From NCBI RefSeq assembly GCF_041432775.1, contig NZ_JAPWAG010000020.1:1-41845 (forward strand): 41,845 bases of DNA, in the 5' to 3' direction. Position 1 is the stretch's first letter; each line of letters begins with the position of its first letter. The notes below the pieces were generated by a model that was not told the DNA's origin, searched no databases, and saw only the letters and a program-made list of their open reading frames with translations. Positions 1 to 8,754 of the stretch are shown here, piece after piece. Both the position numbers and the translations under genes were made by a program. The stretch is from Pauljensenia sp902373545. Lineage in GTDB: Bacteria > Actinomycetota > Actinomycetes > Actinomycetales > Actinomycetaceae.

Positions 1-20
1 AAAACGCCACCCTGGACACG

Positions 21-43
21 TCCCGGCTGGGCCGGGATTTTTT
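21..43 (+). terminator. Rho-independent terminator
   Basis: A 7-bp stem (TCCCGGC/GCCGGGA) with a TGG loop is followed directly by six T residues. The T-run is on the plus strand, so it ends a plus-strand gene lying left of the window. It does not serve the minus-strand tRNA next to it. Confidence 0.85.
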
Positions 44-64
44 GTATCCAAAGTGACGCTCTTA

Positions 65-140
65 TGGAGCCGCCTGTGGGAATCGAACCCACGACCTATT
101 CATTACGAGTGAATCGCTCTGCCGACTGAGCTAAGGCGGC
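65..140 (-). tRNA. tRNA-Thr (anticodon CGT)
   Basis: Read on the minus strand, the acceptor stem GCCGCCT pairs with AGGCGGC, followed by discriminator T and an encoded CCA at 67-65. The D arm (TAGCTCAGTCGGCAGAGC) and T arm (GTGGGTTCGAATCCCAC) are canonical. The anticodon stem ATTCA/TGAAT closes the loop CTCGTAA, giving anticodon CGT, which reads the ACG threonine codon. No terminator with a T-run follows it on the minus strand inside the window. Confidence 0.97.
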
Positions 141-254
141 CGCGCCTGCCGTTCCACCGTTTCCGGGGCGTGCAGGCAACGGCACAACTCTACTGGACGA
201 ACCGGCGCCAGCGCAAACCAGGACGTCCAGCAAAGTAATGTCGTGGGTCACGAA

Positions 255-1871
255 CTACTGGCAGGTGAGTCCGTCGGTGGGGACAGCGCCCTTGACCAGG
301 TAGTCTTCGACGGCGCGCACGACGCACTGGTTGGCGCCGCGCCGGTAGGCGGTGTGGTTCCAGCCTTCGACGGTGATGAGGACGCCGGAGTCGAGCTGGC
401 TGGCCAGCGCCTCGGCCATCGGGTAGGGCGTGGCTGGGTCGTGCGTGGTTCCGATGACGAGGATGGGCGCGGCACCGGTCGCGTGGATGGGTGCCCGCTC
501 GGCGTGCTCGGTCGGCCAGGCTGACAGCCCGGCGGAGGGGTAGCCGACGTAGCGGTCCAGGATGGACAGTTCGCTCTTGAGCGCGTCGGCGCGGGCGATC
601 CACTCAGCGTCCGTGCCCGCGGGCTTGTAGTCCAGGTTGTTGATCGCGTTGATCGCGTCCGTGGAGTTGTCCGCATAGGTGCCGTCGGGGTTGCGCGAGT
701 TCATGAGGTCAGCGATCTCGAGCATCGCGGTGCCGTCGTTTCGGCGCGTGGCGTCCGAATAGGCGTTGGTGAGCTCGGGCCACCACTCGGTGTTGTACAT
801 GGCGCCGATCATGGCGGTCACGGCGAGCCCTTCGGTGAGGGGGCGGTCCGGGTCATTGGTCGGCAGCGGGCTGGCCTCGAGGGATTCGAGGAAGCTTCGC
901 ACGTTGGCGATGCCTTCGTCCTTGGTGCGTCCCATCGGGCACGAGGCCTGGGTGGCGCAGTCCGTGATCCACTGTTGGAGGGAGGCATCCAGGCCGCGCA
1001 TCTGCATGGAGGAGACTTCGTCGACGCTCAGGGAGGGGTCGAGGGCGCCGTCGAGGACGAAGCGTCCGACCTGGGCCGGGTAGAGGCCGGCGTAGGTGGC
1101 GCCGAGGAAGGTGCCGTAGGAGTAGCCCAGGAGGTTGAGCTTGTCCTGGCCGAGGATGGAGCGCACCATGTCGAAGTCGCGGGCGGCGCTGACCGTGTCG
1201 ATGTGCTCGAAGATGGCGCCGGAGTGGTCGCGGCATCCTTGCGCGAATTCGCGCGAGTCTTCCTGCACTTCGGCGATCGCGGACTGCGGGGTGTCGGCGT
1301 CCGTGCCTTCGGTTTCGGAGCCCGCGTTGTATTTGTCCTTCTCCGCGTCGGTCATGCAGAAGACGGGGGTGGAGTCGCCGACGCCGCGCGGGTCGAGGGC
1401 GACGATGTCGTAGGCATTGACCACGGCCTCGCCGATGCCCTGGCCGGCGTAGTAGGGCAGCGCGGAGACGACGGCGCCGCCGGGGCCGCCGGGGTTGACG
1501 AACAGCGCGGGCGCGTCCTTCTTACCGGAGCGGTGGATGGCCAGCGCGAGGGAGATCTGGTCGCCGTCGGGGTTATCCCAGTCCAGGGGGGCCTTGAGGA
1601 AGGCGCACTGGTATTCGCTGGGGTCGGAGCTGTCGACGCCTCGGTAGCTGTCGAAGGTGCCGGGCGCGCACTTGCCCCACGTGATGCCCTGGTCGTAGAA
1701 GGCTTGGATGGAGCCGCCGTGGACGTCGATCGGGGCGGACGAGGCCGTGGCCGTCTGGGTGGGCGCGGGTCCCTTGCGGCGGTGGATACCGAAGTACCCG
1801 ATAATGGTCAGGACGATCGCGACGACCGCGAGGATCGCGACGGCTGCGGCCGCGATGGAGCGTGTTTTCAT
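255..1871 (-). CDS. Secreted/membrane-anchored alpha/beta-hydrolase, tripeptidyl aminopeptidase type
   Basis: This 538-residue protein is probably an exported serine peptidase that removes N-terminal peptides, as in the actinobacterial tripeptidyl aminopeptidase family. Residues about 5-27 form a hydrophobic signal-anchor (AAAAVAILAVVAIVLTIIG), followed by a Thr/Ala/Ser-rich linker. The oxyanion-hole region NPGGPGG lies at about 126-132 and the nucleophile elbow GYSYG puts the catalytic serine at about 251. THDPATP (Asp about 478) and GWNHTAY (His about 506) complete the triad in a TAP-type C-terminal domain. An open frame continues upstream through holB in another register, but the signal sequence and a -10 box 7 nt before this ATG fix the start. 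The gene lies 35 nt after holB, so it can be read from the operon and from its own promoter. Substrate specificity cannot be seen. Confidence 0.88.
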   Translation of the reverse strand: MKTRSIAAAAVAILAVVAIVLTIIGYFGIHRRKGPAPTQTATASSAPIDVHGGSIQAFYDQGITWGKCAPGTFDSYRGVDSSDPSEYQCAFLKAPLDWDNPDGDQISLALAIHRSGKKDAPALFVNPGGPGGAVVSALPYYAGQGIGEAVVNAYDIVALDPRGVGDSTPVFCMTDAEKDKYNAGSETEGTDADTPQSAIAEVQEDSREFAQGCRDHSGAIFEHIDTVSAARDFDMVRSILGQDKLNLLGYSYGTFLGATYAGLYPAQVGRFVLDGALDPSLSVDEVSSMQMRGLDASLQQWITDCATQASCPMGRTKDEGIANVRSFLESLEASPLPTNDPDRPLTEGLAVTAMIGAMYNTEWWPELTNAYSDATRRNDGTAMLEIADLMNSRNPDGTYADNSTDAINAINNLDYKPAGTDAEWIARADALKSELSILDRYVGYPSAGLSAWPTEHAERAPIHATGAAPILVIGTTHDPATPYPMAEALASQLDSGVLITVEGWNHTAYRRGANQCVVRAVEDYLVKGAVPTDGLTCQ

Positions 1872-1878
1872 GGCCCCG

Positions 1879-1884
1879 ATTGTA
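1879..1884 (-). promoter_or_regulatory. -10 box (TACAAT) of the hydrolase gene, leaderless layout
   Basis: On the minus strand TACAAT is followed by 7 nt and then the ATG of the hydrolase, so transcription should start at or next to the start codon. No convincing -35 hexamer is visible. The same spacing recurs at other genes in this window. Confidence 0.6.
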
Positions 1885-1906
1885 ACGGAGTTTACGCGCG
1901 GGGTTC

Positions 1907-3100
1907 CTATGCCTGCGGCCGCAGGGAGATCGCCATGTCTTCGAGGACGAGGAGGGGGTTGCCGTTGGCGACCAGGCGCTTGCGGGCGGTTTCGATGTGG
2001 TCGACGCGCGCCAGGGTCTGGCGGGGCGTGGAGTCGTCGGCGATCTGGCGCACGAGGTCGGTCAGGTCGGTGTTGATGAGGTCGCTGTCGCCGCCGACCT
2101 GGACCATGAGGACGTCGCGGTAGATGGCGAGCAGGTCGATGAGGGCGCGGTCGATCGCGTCGGTGAGGGCCCGCTTGGAGCGGCGCTTTTGGTCTTCCTC
2201 GAGCTGGCGGATCATCGTGCGCGAGGCCTTGGTGGCGTTCTCGCCTTCCTCCATGCCCAGCTGGCGCATCAGTTCGGCCTTTTCGCGGGCGTTGCGTTCG
2301 CTGACCTGCGCGTCGGCCTGTGCTTTGGCGGTTTCGAGCAGGCGGTCGGCCGCCATGACGGCCTCGCCGACGCTGCGCACGGAGGCTGGCGCGGTGATGA
2401 TGTCGCGGCGGCGGGCACGCATCTGGGGGTCGCGGGCGAGGGCCCGGGCCAGCCCGATGTGGGACTGGGCGGCGCGCGCGGCCTCGAGGGCGACCTCGGG
2501 GGAGGCGACGCCCTCGCGCACGAGCAGGTCGGCGACGGCGGCCGCGGTGGGGATGCGCAGGCCCAGGTGGCGGCAGCGCGAGCGGATCGTGGCGATCATG
2601 TCCTCGGGGCTGGGGGCACACAGGAGCCACACGGTGTGCTCGGGCGGCTCCTCGATGGCTTTGAGCAGCGCGTTCGCGCCGGATTCGCCCAGGCGGTCGG
2701 CGTCCTCGACGACGATGACGCGCCACAGACCCTGGGAGGGCGAGGACTGCGCCTGGAGCACGAGGGAGCGCGCGGTGTCCACGTTGATGATCGAGGTTTC
2801 GGTGGCCGCGAAGAGAACGTCCGCGTTGGTGCGGCCCATCGTCGTGCGGCACCCGGGGCACGCTCCGCACCCGGGGGTCTCGCCGGTGCACTGGAGGGCT
2901 GCCGCGAAGGCGCGGGCTGCGACCGAGCGGCCGGATCCGGGCGGGCCGGTGATAAGCCAGGCGTGGCTCATAGAGCGCGCCTCGTCGGTGGCACGCCCGC
3001 TGCCCCGGGAGGCGACGATTGCACGGGCGGACGCCGCGGCCTCGCTGAGCTTAGCGACCGCCGCGTCCTGTCCGACCAGCGAGGACCAGACGCTCATCAT
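1907..3100 (-). CDS. holB: DNA polymerase III subunit delta' (clamp-loader subunit)
   Basis: The 397-residue product is the delta' subunit of the DnaX clamp-loader complex, which opens the beta sliding clamp at primed DNA. An AAA+ fold starts near residue 45, with GPPGSGRS at about 52-59 in place of a full Walker A; the lysine is replaced by arginine, as expected for a delta' subunit that does not hydrolyse ATP. A zinc-binding knuckle CGACPGC follows, then the Walker B-like VVEDADRL, the helix GANALLKAIEEPP and the SRC sensor motif. The C-terminal collar region contains a charged, coiled-coil-like stretch (about 250-310). Its ATG overlaps the tmk stop codon by 4 nt, so translation is probably coupled. 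A second Met directly follows the first and could be the actual start. Confidence 0.93.
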   Translation of the reverse strand: MMSVWSSLVGQDAAVAKLSEAAASARAIVASRGSGRATDEARSMSHAWLITGPPGSGRSVAARAFAAALQCTGETPGCGACPGCRTTMGRTNADVLFAATETSIINVDTARSLVLQAQSSPSQGLWRVIVVEDADRLGESGANALLKAIEEPPEHTVWLLCAPSPEDMIATIRSRCRHLGLRIPTAAAVADLLVREGVASPEVALEAARAAQSHIGLARALARDPQMRARRRDIITAPASVRSVGEAVMAADRLLETAKAQADAQVSERNAREKAELMRQLGMEEGENATKASRTMIRQLEEDQKRRSKRALTDAIDRALIDLLAIYRDVLMVQVGGDSDLINTDLTDLVRQIADDSTPRQTLARVDHIETARKRLVANGNPLLVLEDMAISLRPQA

Positions 3101-4104
3101 TCATCCCACAGCGCGCCCTGGGACTCGCCCAGGGCTCCCACCATGGTCGCCGGCTTACGCGAGGACCGTTTCTCGGTGCTGCCCTTGTGCGAGGCCTTGG
3201 CGGCGCGGTGCTTCCGGGTGGCGGCTGTCGCGGGGGTGTCAACGAGGACGGGTTCTGCCTCGTCGGTGGCGGTTTCCTCGCCCGCGGTGTCGGGGGCCGA
3301 GGCCTCGGGGGTGTCGGTGGGAGAGGCTTCCTCGGTCGACGCCTCGGAGGAGGCAACCTCGGGAGCGGTATCCTCGGTCTCAGCGGGAACCTCAGCAGGA
3401 GCGTCAGCAGGAGCATCAGCGCCAGCGCCCGCGACGGTCACCGATCCGGCGGAGCCGTCCACGGCCTCGTCGATGGTGGCCACCCCGCCGTCGAAACGCT
3501 CGACGAGGACGCCGCGGATCTCGGAGAAGACCTCCTCGATCGTGCCGACCGCGTCGATGACGACGATGCGCTCGGGCTCGGCGTCGGCGAGTCGCAGGTA
3601 CTGGTGGCGCACGCGCTCGTGGAAGTCCATGGACTCGCGTTCCATGCGGTCCGGGGCGTCGGTGCGGCGACGGGCACCCACCTCCGGGGGCAGGTCCAGC
3701 AGGAAGGTCAGGGAGGGGTACAGGCCGCGGGTCGCCCAGGCGCTCAGGGAGGCGATCTCGTCCACGCCGAGGGAGCGGGCGGCGCCCTGGTATGCCAGGG
3801 AGGAGTCGATGTAGCGGTCCCCCAGCACGACGGCGCCACGCTCAAGGGCGGGGCGGATGACCGTGGCGACGTGGTAGGCGCGGTCGGCGGCGTACAGGAG
3901 GGCCTCCGTGCGCGCATCGACGTCCTCGGGGCCGTTTTGGACCAGGCGGCGGATCTCCGTGCCCAGCTCGGTGCCGCCCGGCTCGCGGGTGACGATGACC
4001 TCGCGGCCACGGCTCTCGAACCAGTCGCGCACGGACTGGATCTGCGTGGACTTCCCCGAGCCGTCGCCGCCTTCGAAGGTGATGAACACTCCTCGCGCTG
4101 CCAT
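3097..4104 (-). CDS. tmk: Thymidylate kinase with a long acidic C-terminal extension
   Basis: This enzyme phosphorylates dTMP to dTDP for DNA synthesis. The kinase core fills about residues 1-210: P-loop GGDGSGKST at 12-20, TREPGGTELG, the DRYIDSSLAYQG substrate segment and the arginine-rich lid RRTDAPDRME. At 335 residues it is about 120 longer than a usual Tmk. The extension is Ala/Glu/Thr/Pro-rich and acidic (about 215-300), then turns basic (KHRAAKASHKGSTEKRSSRK) and ends in a short hydrophobic patch. It looks disordered and has no recognisable domain. The start ATG overlaps the topA stop by one base (TGATG), and the stop overlaps holB by four, so topA-tmk-holB is one tightly coupled operon. 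Confidence 0.94.
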   Translation of the reverse strand: MAARGVFITFEGGDGSGKSTQIQSVRDWFESRGREVIVTREPGGTELGTEIRRLVQNGPEDVDARTEALLYAADRAYHVATVIRPALERGAVVLGDRYIDSSLAYQGAARSLGVDEIASLSAWATRGLYPSLTFLLDLPPEVGARRRTDAPDRMERESMDFHERVRHQYLRLADAEPERIVVIDAVGTIEEVFSEIRGVLVERFDGGVATIDEAVDGSAGSVTVAGAGADAPADAPAEVPAETEDTAPEVASSEASTEEASPTDTPEASAPDTAGEETATDEAEPVLVDTPATAATRKHRAAKASHKGSTEKRSSRKPATMVGALGESQGALWDE

Positions 4105-6869
4105 CAGCTGTCCTTCTTCGTCGCGGCCTTCTTGGTGGCCGTCTTCTTCGCCGCGGCCGTCTTCTTCGCCGCGGTCGTCTTCTTGGTGGCCGTCTTCTTG
4201 GCCGCGGGCTTCTTCGCGGCCGTCTTGCGGGTGCGCTTGGGGGCGGGGCCCTTGGCGCGCTTGTCGGCGAGGAGTTCGTAGGCGCGCTCGGCCGTCAGGT
4301 CCTCGACTGTCTCGGCGCGCGGCACCGTCACGTTGGTCTCGCCGTCCGTCACGTAGGGGCCGAAGCGGCCATCCTTGACGGTGACCTTCTTGCCCGAGAT
4401 CGGGTCCTCGCCGAACTCGCGCAGCGGCGGGCGGGCCGCGCCGCGGCCGCGCGTCTTGGGCTGGGCGTAGATGGCCAGGGCCTCGTCCAGGGTGATGGTC
4501 AGCAGCTGATCCTCCGAGGCCAGGGTGCGCGAGTCCGTGCCCTTCTTCAGGTAGGGGCCGTAGCGCCCGTTCTGCGCGGTGATGACGTCGCCCGAGGCCG
4601 GGTCGGTGCCCACCTCGCGCGGCAGGGACAGCAGCTTCAGGGCATCCTCGAGGGTGACCGTGGAGATGTCCATGGTCTTGAACAGGGACGCGGTGCGAGG
4701 CTTGGCGGCGCTCTTCTTCGCCTTCTTCGCGCCCTCCTCGGCACCCTCGGCCGCCTCGGGCAGGACCTCGGTGACGTAGGGGCCGTAGCGGCCGTCCTTA
4801 ACGATGATCGTGTGACCGGTCGCGGGGTCGACGCCCAGCTCGCGGCCGTCGTCGGCGGCGCGCGCAAAGAGCTGGTCGATCAGCTCGTCCGTCAGCTCGT
4901 CGGGGGCGACCTCCGGCGGCACGTTCGCGCGCGTCCCGTCGGCCTTTTCCATGTAGGGGCCGTAGCGGCCCACGCGCAGCGTCACGCCGCGACCCAGGTC
5001 GATCGAGTTGACGGCGCGCGCATCAATGTCGTCGCCCAGGGAGGCCACGTCGTGGCGCAGGCCGCCGTGCTCGCCCGTACCGTCGGAGCCGAAGAAGAAG
5101 CCGGTCAGGAACTCCGTGCCATTCTCCTCGCCAGCGGCGATACGGTCCAGGTCGCCCTCCATCGAGGCCGTGAAGTCGTAGTCGACCAGGTTCGCCAGGT
5201 TCTCCTCGAGCAGCCGCGTCACGGAGAAGGCCAGCCACGTGGGCACCAGGTACTGGCCGCGATGCGTGACGTACCCGCGGTCCCCGATCGTCTGGATGGT
5301 CGCCGCGTAGGTGGAGGGACGGCCGATGCCGAGTTCCTCCATGGTCTTGACCAGCGTGGCCTCCGTGTAGCGGCCCGGGGGCTGGGTCTCGTGGCCGTCG
5401 GGGGTGGCCTCGGTCAGCGTCGCGGGATCACCCTCGGCGACGTCGGGCAGGGTCTTCTCCGCGTCGTTCTTTTCCGCGTCGTAGCGGCCCTGGTCGCGGC
5501 CCTCCTGGTAGGCCAGGCGGAAGCCCGGGGAGGTGATGACCGTGCCCGAGGCCGAGGACATCACGTCGTGGCGCTTGCCGTCGACCTCGATGCCGGTGAG
5601 CACGCGGATCGTCGCCGTGTAGCCAAGAGCGTCGGCCATCTGCGAGGCGACCGTGCGCTTCCAGATCAGGTCGTACAGGGCGAGCTGCTGCTTCGAGAGG
5701 GAGCCCGCCACCTCGCCGGGTGTGCGGAAGTGGTCGCCGGCCGGGCGGATCGCCTCGTGCGCCTCCTGCGCGCCCTTCGACGTGGTGCCGTACAGGCGCG
5801 GGGACTCGGCCACGGCCTCGGCCCCGTAGAGCTGGGTGGCCTGCTCGCGGGCGGCGTGGATCGCCTGGCTGGACAGGGCCGTGGAGTCGGTACGCATGTA
5901 GGTGATGTAACCGGACTCGTAGAGGGACTGGGCGGTGCGCATCGTCGAGGAGGCGTTCCAGTGCAGCTTGCGCGAGGCCTCCTGCTGGAGGGTGGACGTC
6001 GTGAAGGGGGCGGCCGGGCGACGGCGGTAGGGCTTGCGGGTCACCGAGTCGATGACCGAGGCCGGGGCGTCTTCCAACGCGCGGGCGTAGGAGCGGGCGG
6101 TGGCCTCGTCCAGGTGGAGGACGCCGGCCTTGGCCGCCTTCGCGCTCAGCTCGCCCTTCTCGCTGAAGTCAGAGCCGGTTGCGATGGCGTGGCCGTCCAC
6201 GGAGGCCACGCGCGCGCCGAAGGCCTGGCCTGCCGACGTGAAGGCCGTGTCGATCGACCAGTACTGGGCGCTCACGTGCGCCATGCGGTCGCGTTCCTTG
6301 GCGACCACGAGGCGCGTGGCCACCGACTGCACGCGCCCCGCCGACAGGGACGGGCGGATCTTGCGCCACAGGAGGGGCGAGACCTCGTAGCCGTAGAGGC
6401 GGTCGAGGATGCGGCGCGTCTCCTGCGCGTCCACGAGGTTCGTATCCAGGTCACGCGTGTTGTCGAGCGCGCGCTGGATCGCTTCCTTCGTGATTTCGTG
6501 GAACACCATGCGGCGCACAGGAACCTTCGGCTTGAGCACCTGCAGGAGGTGCCACGCGATGGCCTCACCCTCGCGGTCCTCATCGGTTGCGAGGAAGAGT
6601 TCGTCGGACTCCTTGAGGAGCTTCTTAAGTTCGGTGACCTTTTTCTTCTTGTCCGGGTTCACCACGTAATAGGGCGTGAAGCCCTCGTCGACGTTGACGG
6701 CGAAGCGGCCGAATGGCCCCTTCTTCATGTCCTTGGGCAGCTCGGAGGGCTGCGGGAGGTCGCGAATGTGGCCGATGGAGGCGGTTACGTGGTAGTCGGG
6801 ACCCAGGTACCCCTCGATGGTGGCTGCCTTCGCAGGAGACTCCACGATCACGAGCTTCGTCGCTGACAT
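4104..6869 (-). CDS. topA: DNA topoisomerase I (type IA)
   Basis: The 921-residue enzyme relaxes negative supercoils through a transient 5'-phosphotyrosine bond. The Toprim domain opens the protein (KLVIVESPAKAATIEGYLG; metal site DEDREGEAIAWHL). The catalytic tyrosine sits in SGYITYMRTDS near residue 320. Four C-terminal topoisomerase repeats carry the GRYGPY or GRFGPY signature. The last about 45 residues are a K/A/T-rich basic tail (AAKK and ATKK repeats), known in actinobacterial TopA to support processivity and DNA binding. I start at 6869, where MSATKLVIV aligns with the family; the frame runs open to 7088 but that extension is not protein-like. GGGAAGGGACAGG upstream is a plausible ribosome-binding site. 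It is the first gene of the operon with tmk and holB. Confidence 0.96.
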   Translation of the reverse strand: MSATKLVIVESPAKAATIEGYLGPDYHVTASIGHIRDLPQPSELPKDMKKGPFGRFAVNVDEGFTPYYVVNPDKKKKVTELKKLLKESDELFLATDEDREGEAIAWHLLQVLKPKVPVRRMVFHEITKEAIQRALDNTRDLDTNLVDAQETRRILDRLYGYEVSPLLWRKIRPSLSAGRVQSVATRLVVAKERDRMAHVSAQYWSIDTAFTSAGQAFGARVASVDGHAIATGSDFSEKGELSAKAAKAGVLHLDEATARSYARALEDAPASVIDSVTRKPYRRRPAAPFTTSTLQQEASRKLHWNASSTMRTAQSLYESGYITYMRTDSTALSSQAIHAAREQATQLYGAEAVAESPRLYGTTSKGAQEAHEAIRPAGDHFRTPGEVAGSLSKQQLALYDLIWKRTVASQMADALGYTATIRVLTGIEVDGKRHDVMSSASGTVITSPGFRLAYQEGRDQGRYDAEKNDAEKTLPDVAEGDPATLTEATPDGHETQPPGRYTEATLVKTMEELGIGRPSTYAATIQTIGDRGYVTHRGQYLVPTWLAFSVTRLLEENLANLVDYDFTASMEGDLDRIAAGEENGTEFLTGFFFGSDGTGEHGGLRHDVASLGDDIDARAVNSIDLGRGVTLRVGRYGPYMEKADGTRANVPPEVAPDELTDELIDQLFARAADDGRELGVDPATGHTIIVKDGRYGPYVTEVLPEAAEGAEEGAKKAKKSAAKPRTASLFKTMDISTVTLEDALKLLSLPREVGTDPASGDVITAQNGRYGPYLKKGTDSRTLASEDQLLTITLDEALAIYAQPKTRGRGAARPPLREFGEDPISGKKVTVKDGRFGPYVTDGETNVTVPRAETVEDLTAERAYELLADKRAKGPAPKRTRKTAAKKPAAKKTATKKTTAAKKTAAAKKTATKKAATKKDS

Positions 6870-7133
6870 TACCTGTCCCTTCCCCGTTACTTCCCCAGTA
6901 TTTGTAGCACCTCGTCGGCGAATCCACGCTCCGAGGTATCTTGGAAGGACCTTACCGCGTCCCACCCACATCTGTGTACCAAGGCCATCTCCGCGCGTCT
7001 CACGCCACTCGGTTTGACATTGACGAGGCCGTGGCTGATTCTCGCGCGCGTGCGCGACCGGCGCACTCGGCCACAAACGGCGTTTCACCTGGGTTCCGGG
7101 ACGAGAGGCACAGTGCTAACAAAATTAGACCGT
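6870..7133. other. Divergent intergenic region between topA and the cassette array
   Basis: This 264-bp spacer must hold the topA promoter (minus). A TACAAA on the minus strand about 25 nt upstream of the topA ATG is a weak -10 candidate. A TTGACA on the plus strand at 7014-7019 has no good -10 partner at 17 bp. I see no gene, RNA or strong hairpin here. Confidence 0.4.
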
Positions 7134-7139
7134 TATGAT
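7134..7139 (+). promoter_or_regulatory. -10 box (TATGAT) of cassette gene A1
   Basis: TATGAT is followed by 7 nt and the ATG at 7147. The in-frame ATG at 7135 lies inside this box, so 7147 is the better start and the transcript is probably leaderless. The other four A genes have the same arrangement. Confidence 0.6.
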
Positions 7140-7146
7140 CAGATTC

Positions 7147-8754
7147 ATGAGTTCTCGTCACACAGTGCCTGATGCTCAGCCAGTGTCGGCTGATCCTCCG
7201 TCGCGCTCATCGCGCCCGTTCCTGCGCCGAGCATGGATATGGATCGTGGCGTTCATCGTTCTGGGAGCCTTCGCACTCCTATATGTCATGAGCGATTCAC
7301 GGCTGGTCACCGCAGGAGCCACCCCCGGCTATCGCGGGGCCGCGCAGGACACCGGCTACCTGGCCGATGGCTACGCAAACGGCGTCGGCGTTGCTTGGCA
7401 GATGAACGCGGCGGACGCTGGTCTGGACCGCATCGACGACTACGCAGCGGCCGACGGACGCCTCTTCCTGGTGGGCTATCGCGGGAGCCAGCGCGTCGCA
7501 ATCGGCTACGACGCGAGCAGCGCGAAGCCGCGCGAGCTGTGGCGTACCAACCTCACCGACGACGAGCCCGGCAGCTACTGGTGGGAGGGGGACCTCCTCG
7601 TGGGCAACACGCTGGTGTCCGTCGCGGACGGAACAACGACCACGGGCTGGCCGACGCCGACCGCCCGCTTCGATCACTCCTCGTACTCGCGCCCCACGCT
7701 CAGCGGGTGGACGAGCGCGCCCGTGGGGTCCGTGCGCCTCAACTGCCCCGACCCCTCCACCCTCCAGTGCGAGGCCTGGGATAAGAACGTGACCCGCGCG
7801 TGGGATTTCGACGCCTCGCGCGGCGACTTCCCCACGACGGATAAACCACTGGAGGGGTGGGTTCCGCTCAGACGCACGACGTACGCGATCTCCCGTGTGG
7901 AGACCCGCGACGCAGGGGCTCTCGTGGGATTCCTCAACGTCAACACGGGCGAGCGCGTCGGCGTTGACGCCATCAACGAGGCCTGCTCCCCCATCGAGAT
8001 CCGTGGCCTGACCGAGGAAGATCGCTGCCCACTGACGGGAACGGGATCCTTCAAGGTCGCGATCATCCGAGCCTCGGACGGGTGGCTGATCGGCGACGAG
8101 GATGGAAACGTGGCGACCGTGGCCCCCGACGGGTCCAACGCACAGCTCTTCCCGATGAGCAGCGAGGCGATCGAACGCCTGCGCTACCTGGAAACCTACT
8201 CGGGCACAAGCCAGCCTACGCCTCCCACCACCGAGGAGCTGATGGCCTACGCCTCGACGGGCGCGCACCCCTGGGAGACGACGATCAGCCTGACCCCGGC
8301 CACGTCAGACTCGTTCAATGCCGCCATCACAATCAACGATCGCGATCCCATCGTCACCTCACAGAGCATCTTTCCCAGTTCGAGGAATTCCCCTGAGACA
8401 TGGTGGCGCCGACCGGCCATCAGCCGCGACACCTCCGTCATCCTGCTGGCCTCCATCGACCAGGAGAAACCCCATTCGCAGTCCAAGCTGCCCGAGGCGC
8501 GCCCTCTGCTGCTGAACGTTACGGCGCATGAGGACGCGCCCGCCCCGGCCTCGGCCCTCAACGAGTACGCGGTCCCGGCGTGGAACGACTACCAGGCGAC
8601 CGAGGCGATCCCCCTCTTCGACGACCTCATCATCGCCCGCATATCCCCTGAGACATCACCGTGGTACAAGCGCTTGCTTGGCCTGACTCCTTCCTCCGGC
8701 GACCACATCGTCGGCTTGATCCCCACCACCAACACCACCCGGAGCACGCAATGA
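7147..8754 (+). CDS. Cassette 1 gene A: membrane-anchored beta-propeller-like protein
   Basis: I do not recognise a named family. The 535-residue product has a basic N-terminus, one membrane span at about 29-48 (AWIWIVAFIVLGAFALLYVM) and a large region expected outside the cell. That region has blade-like segments resembling PQQ/BamB-type propellers: DGRLFLVGYRGSQRVAIGYD, ELWRTNL, WWEGDLLVGNTLVSVADG, EAWDKNVTRAWDFDAS and a FLNVNTGERVG strand. Two cysteine pairs (LNCPDPSTLQCEAW; EACSP and DRCPL) could form disulphides. Its N-terminus is the most divergent of the five A proteins and lacks the MRFPDE opening. The last 83 nt before the end, however, are almost identical to A2 and A3. The stop overlaps the B1 start (ATGA). 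The function is unknown; the propeller call is inference from repeat pattern only. Confidence 0.8.
   Translation: MSSRHTVPDAQPVSADPPSRSSRPFLRRAWIWIVAFIVLGAFALLYVMSDSRLVTAGATPGYRGAAQDTGYLADGYANGVGVAWQMNAADAGLDRIDDYAAADGRLFLVGYRGSQRVAIGYDASSAKPRELWRTNLTDDEPGSYWWEGDLLVGNTLVSVADGTTTTGWPTPTARFDHSSYSRPTLSGWTSAPVGSVRLNCPDPSTLQCEAWDKNVTRAWDFDASRGDFPTTDKPLEGWVPLRRTTYAISRVETRDAGALVGFLNVNTGERVGVDAINEACSPIEIRGLTEEDRCPLTGTGSFKVAIIRASDGWLIGDEDGNVATVAPDGSNAQLFPMSSEAIERLRYLETYSGTSQPTPPTTEELMAYASTGAHPWETTISLTPATSDSFNAAITINDRDPIVTSQSIFPSSRNSPETWWRRPAISRDTSVILLASIDQEKPHSQSKLPEARPLLLNVTAHEDAPAPASALNEYAVPAWNDYQATEAIPLFDDLIIARISPETSPWYKRLLGLTPSSGDHIVGLIPTTNTTRSTQ

Noticed and set aside
1872..2891. Open frame extending the hydrolase upstream to 2891
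   Set aside because: It runs through holB in another frame and is Arg/Pro/His-rich shadow sequence. The signal anchor and the -10 box fix the start at 1871.
4812..6866. 684-codon open frame on the plus strand opposite topA
   Set aside because: It is a GC-driven antisense shadow (Gly/Val/Arg/Leu-rich) with no family resemblance. The minus-strand topA is certain.
6870..7088. 73-codon N-terminal extension of topA
   Set aside because: TopA proteins begin at KLVIVESPAK, and the extension is not conserved-looking.
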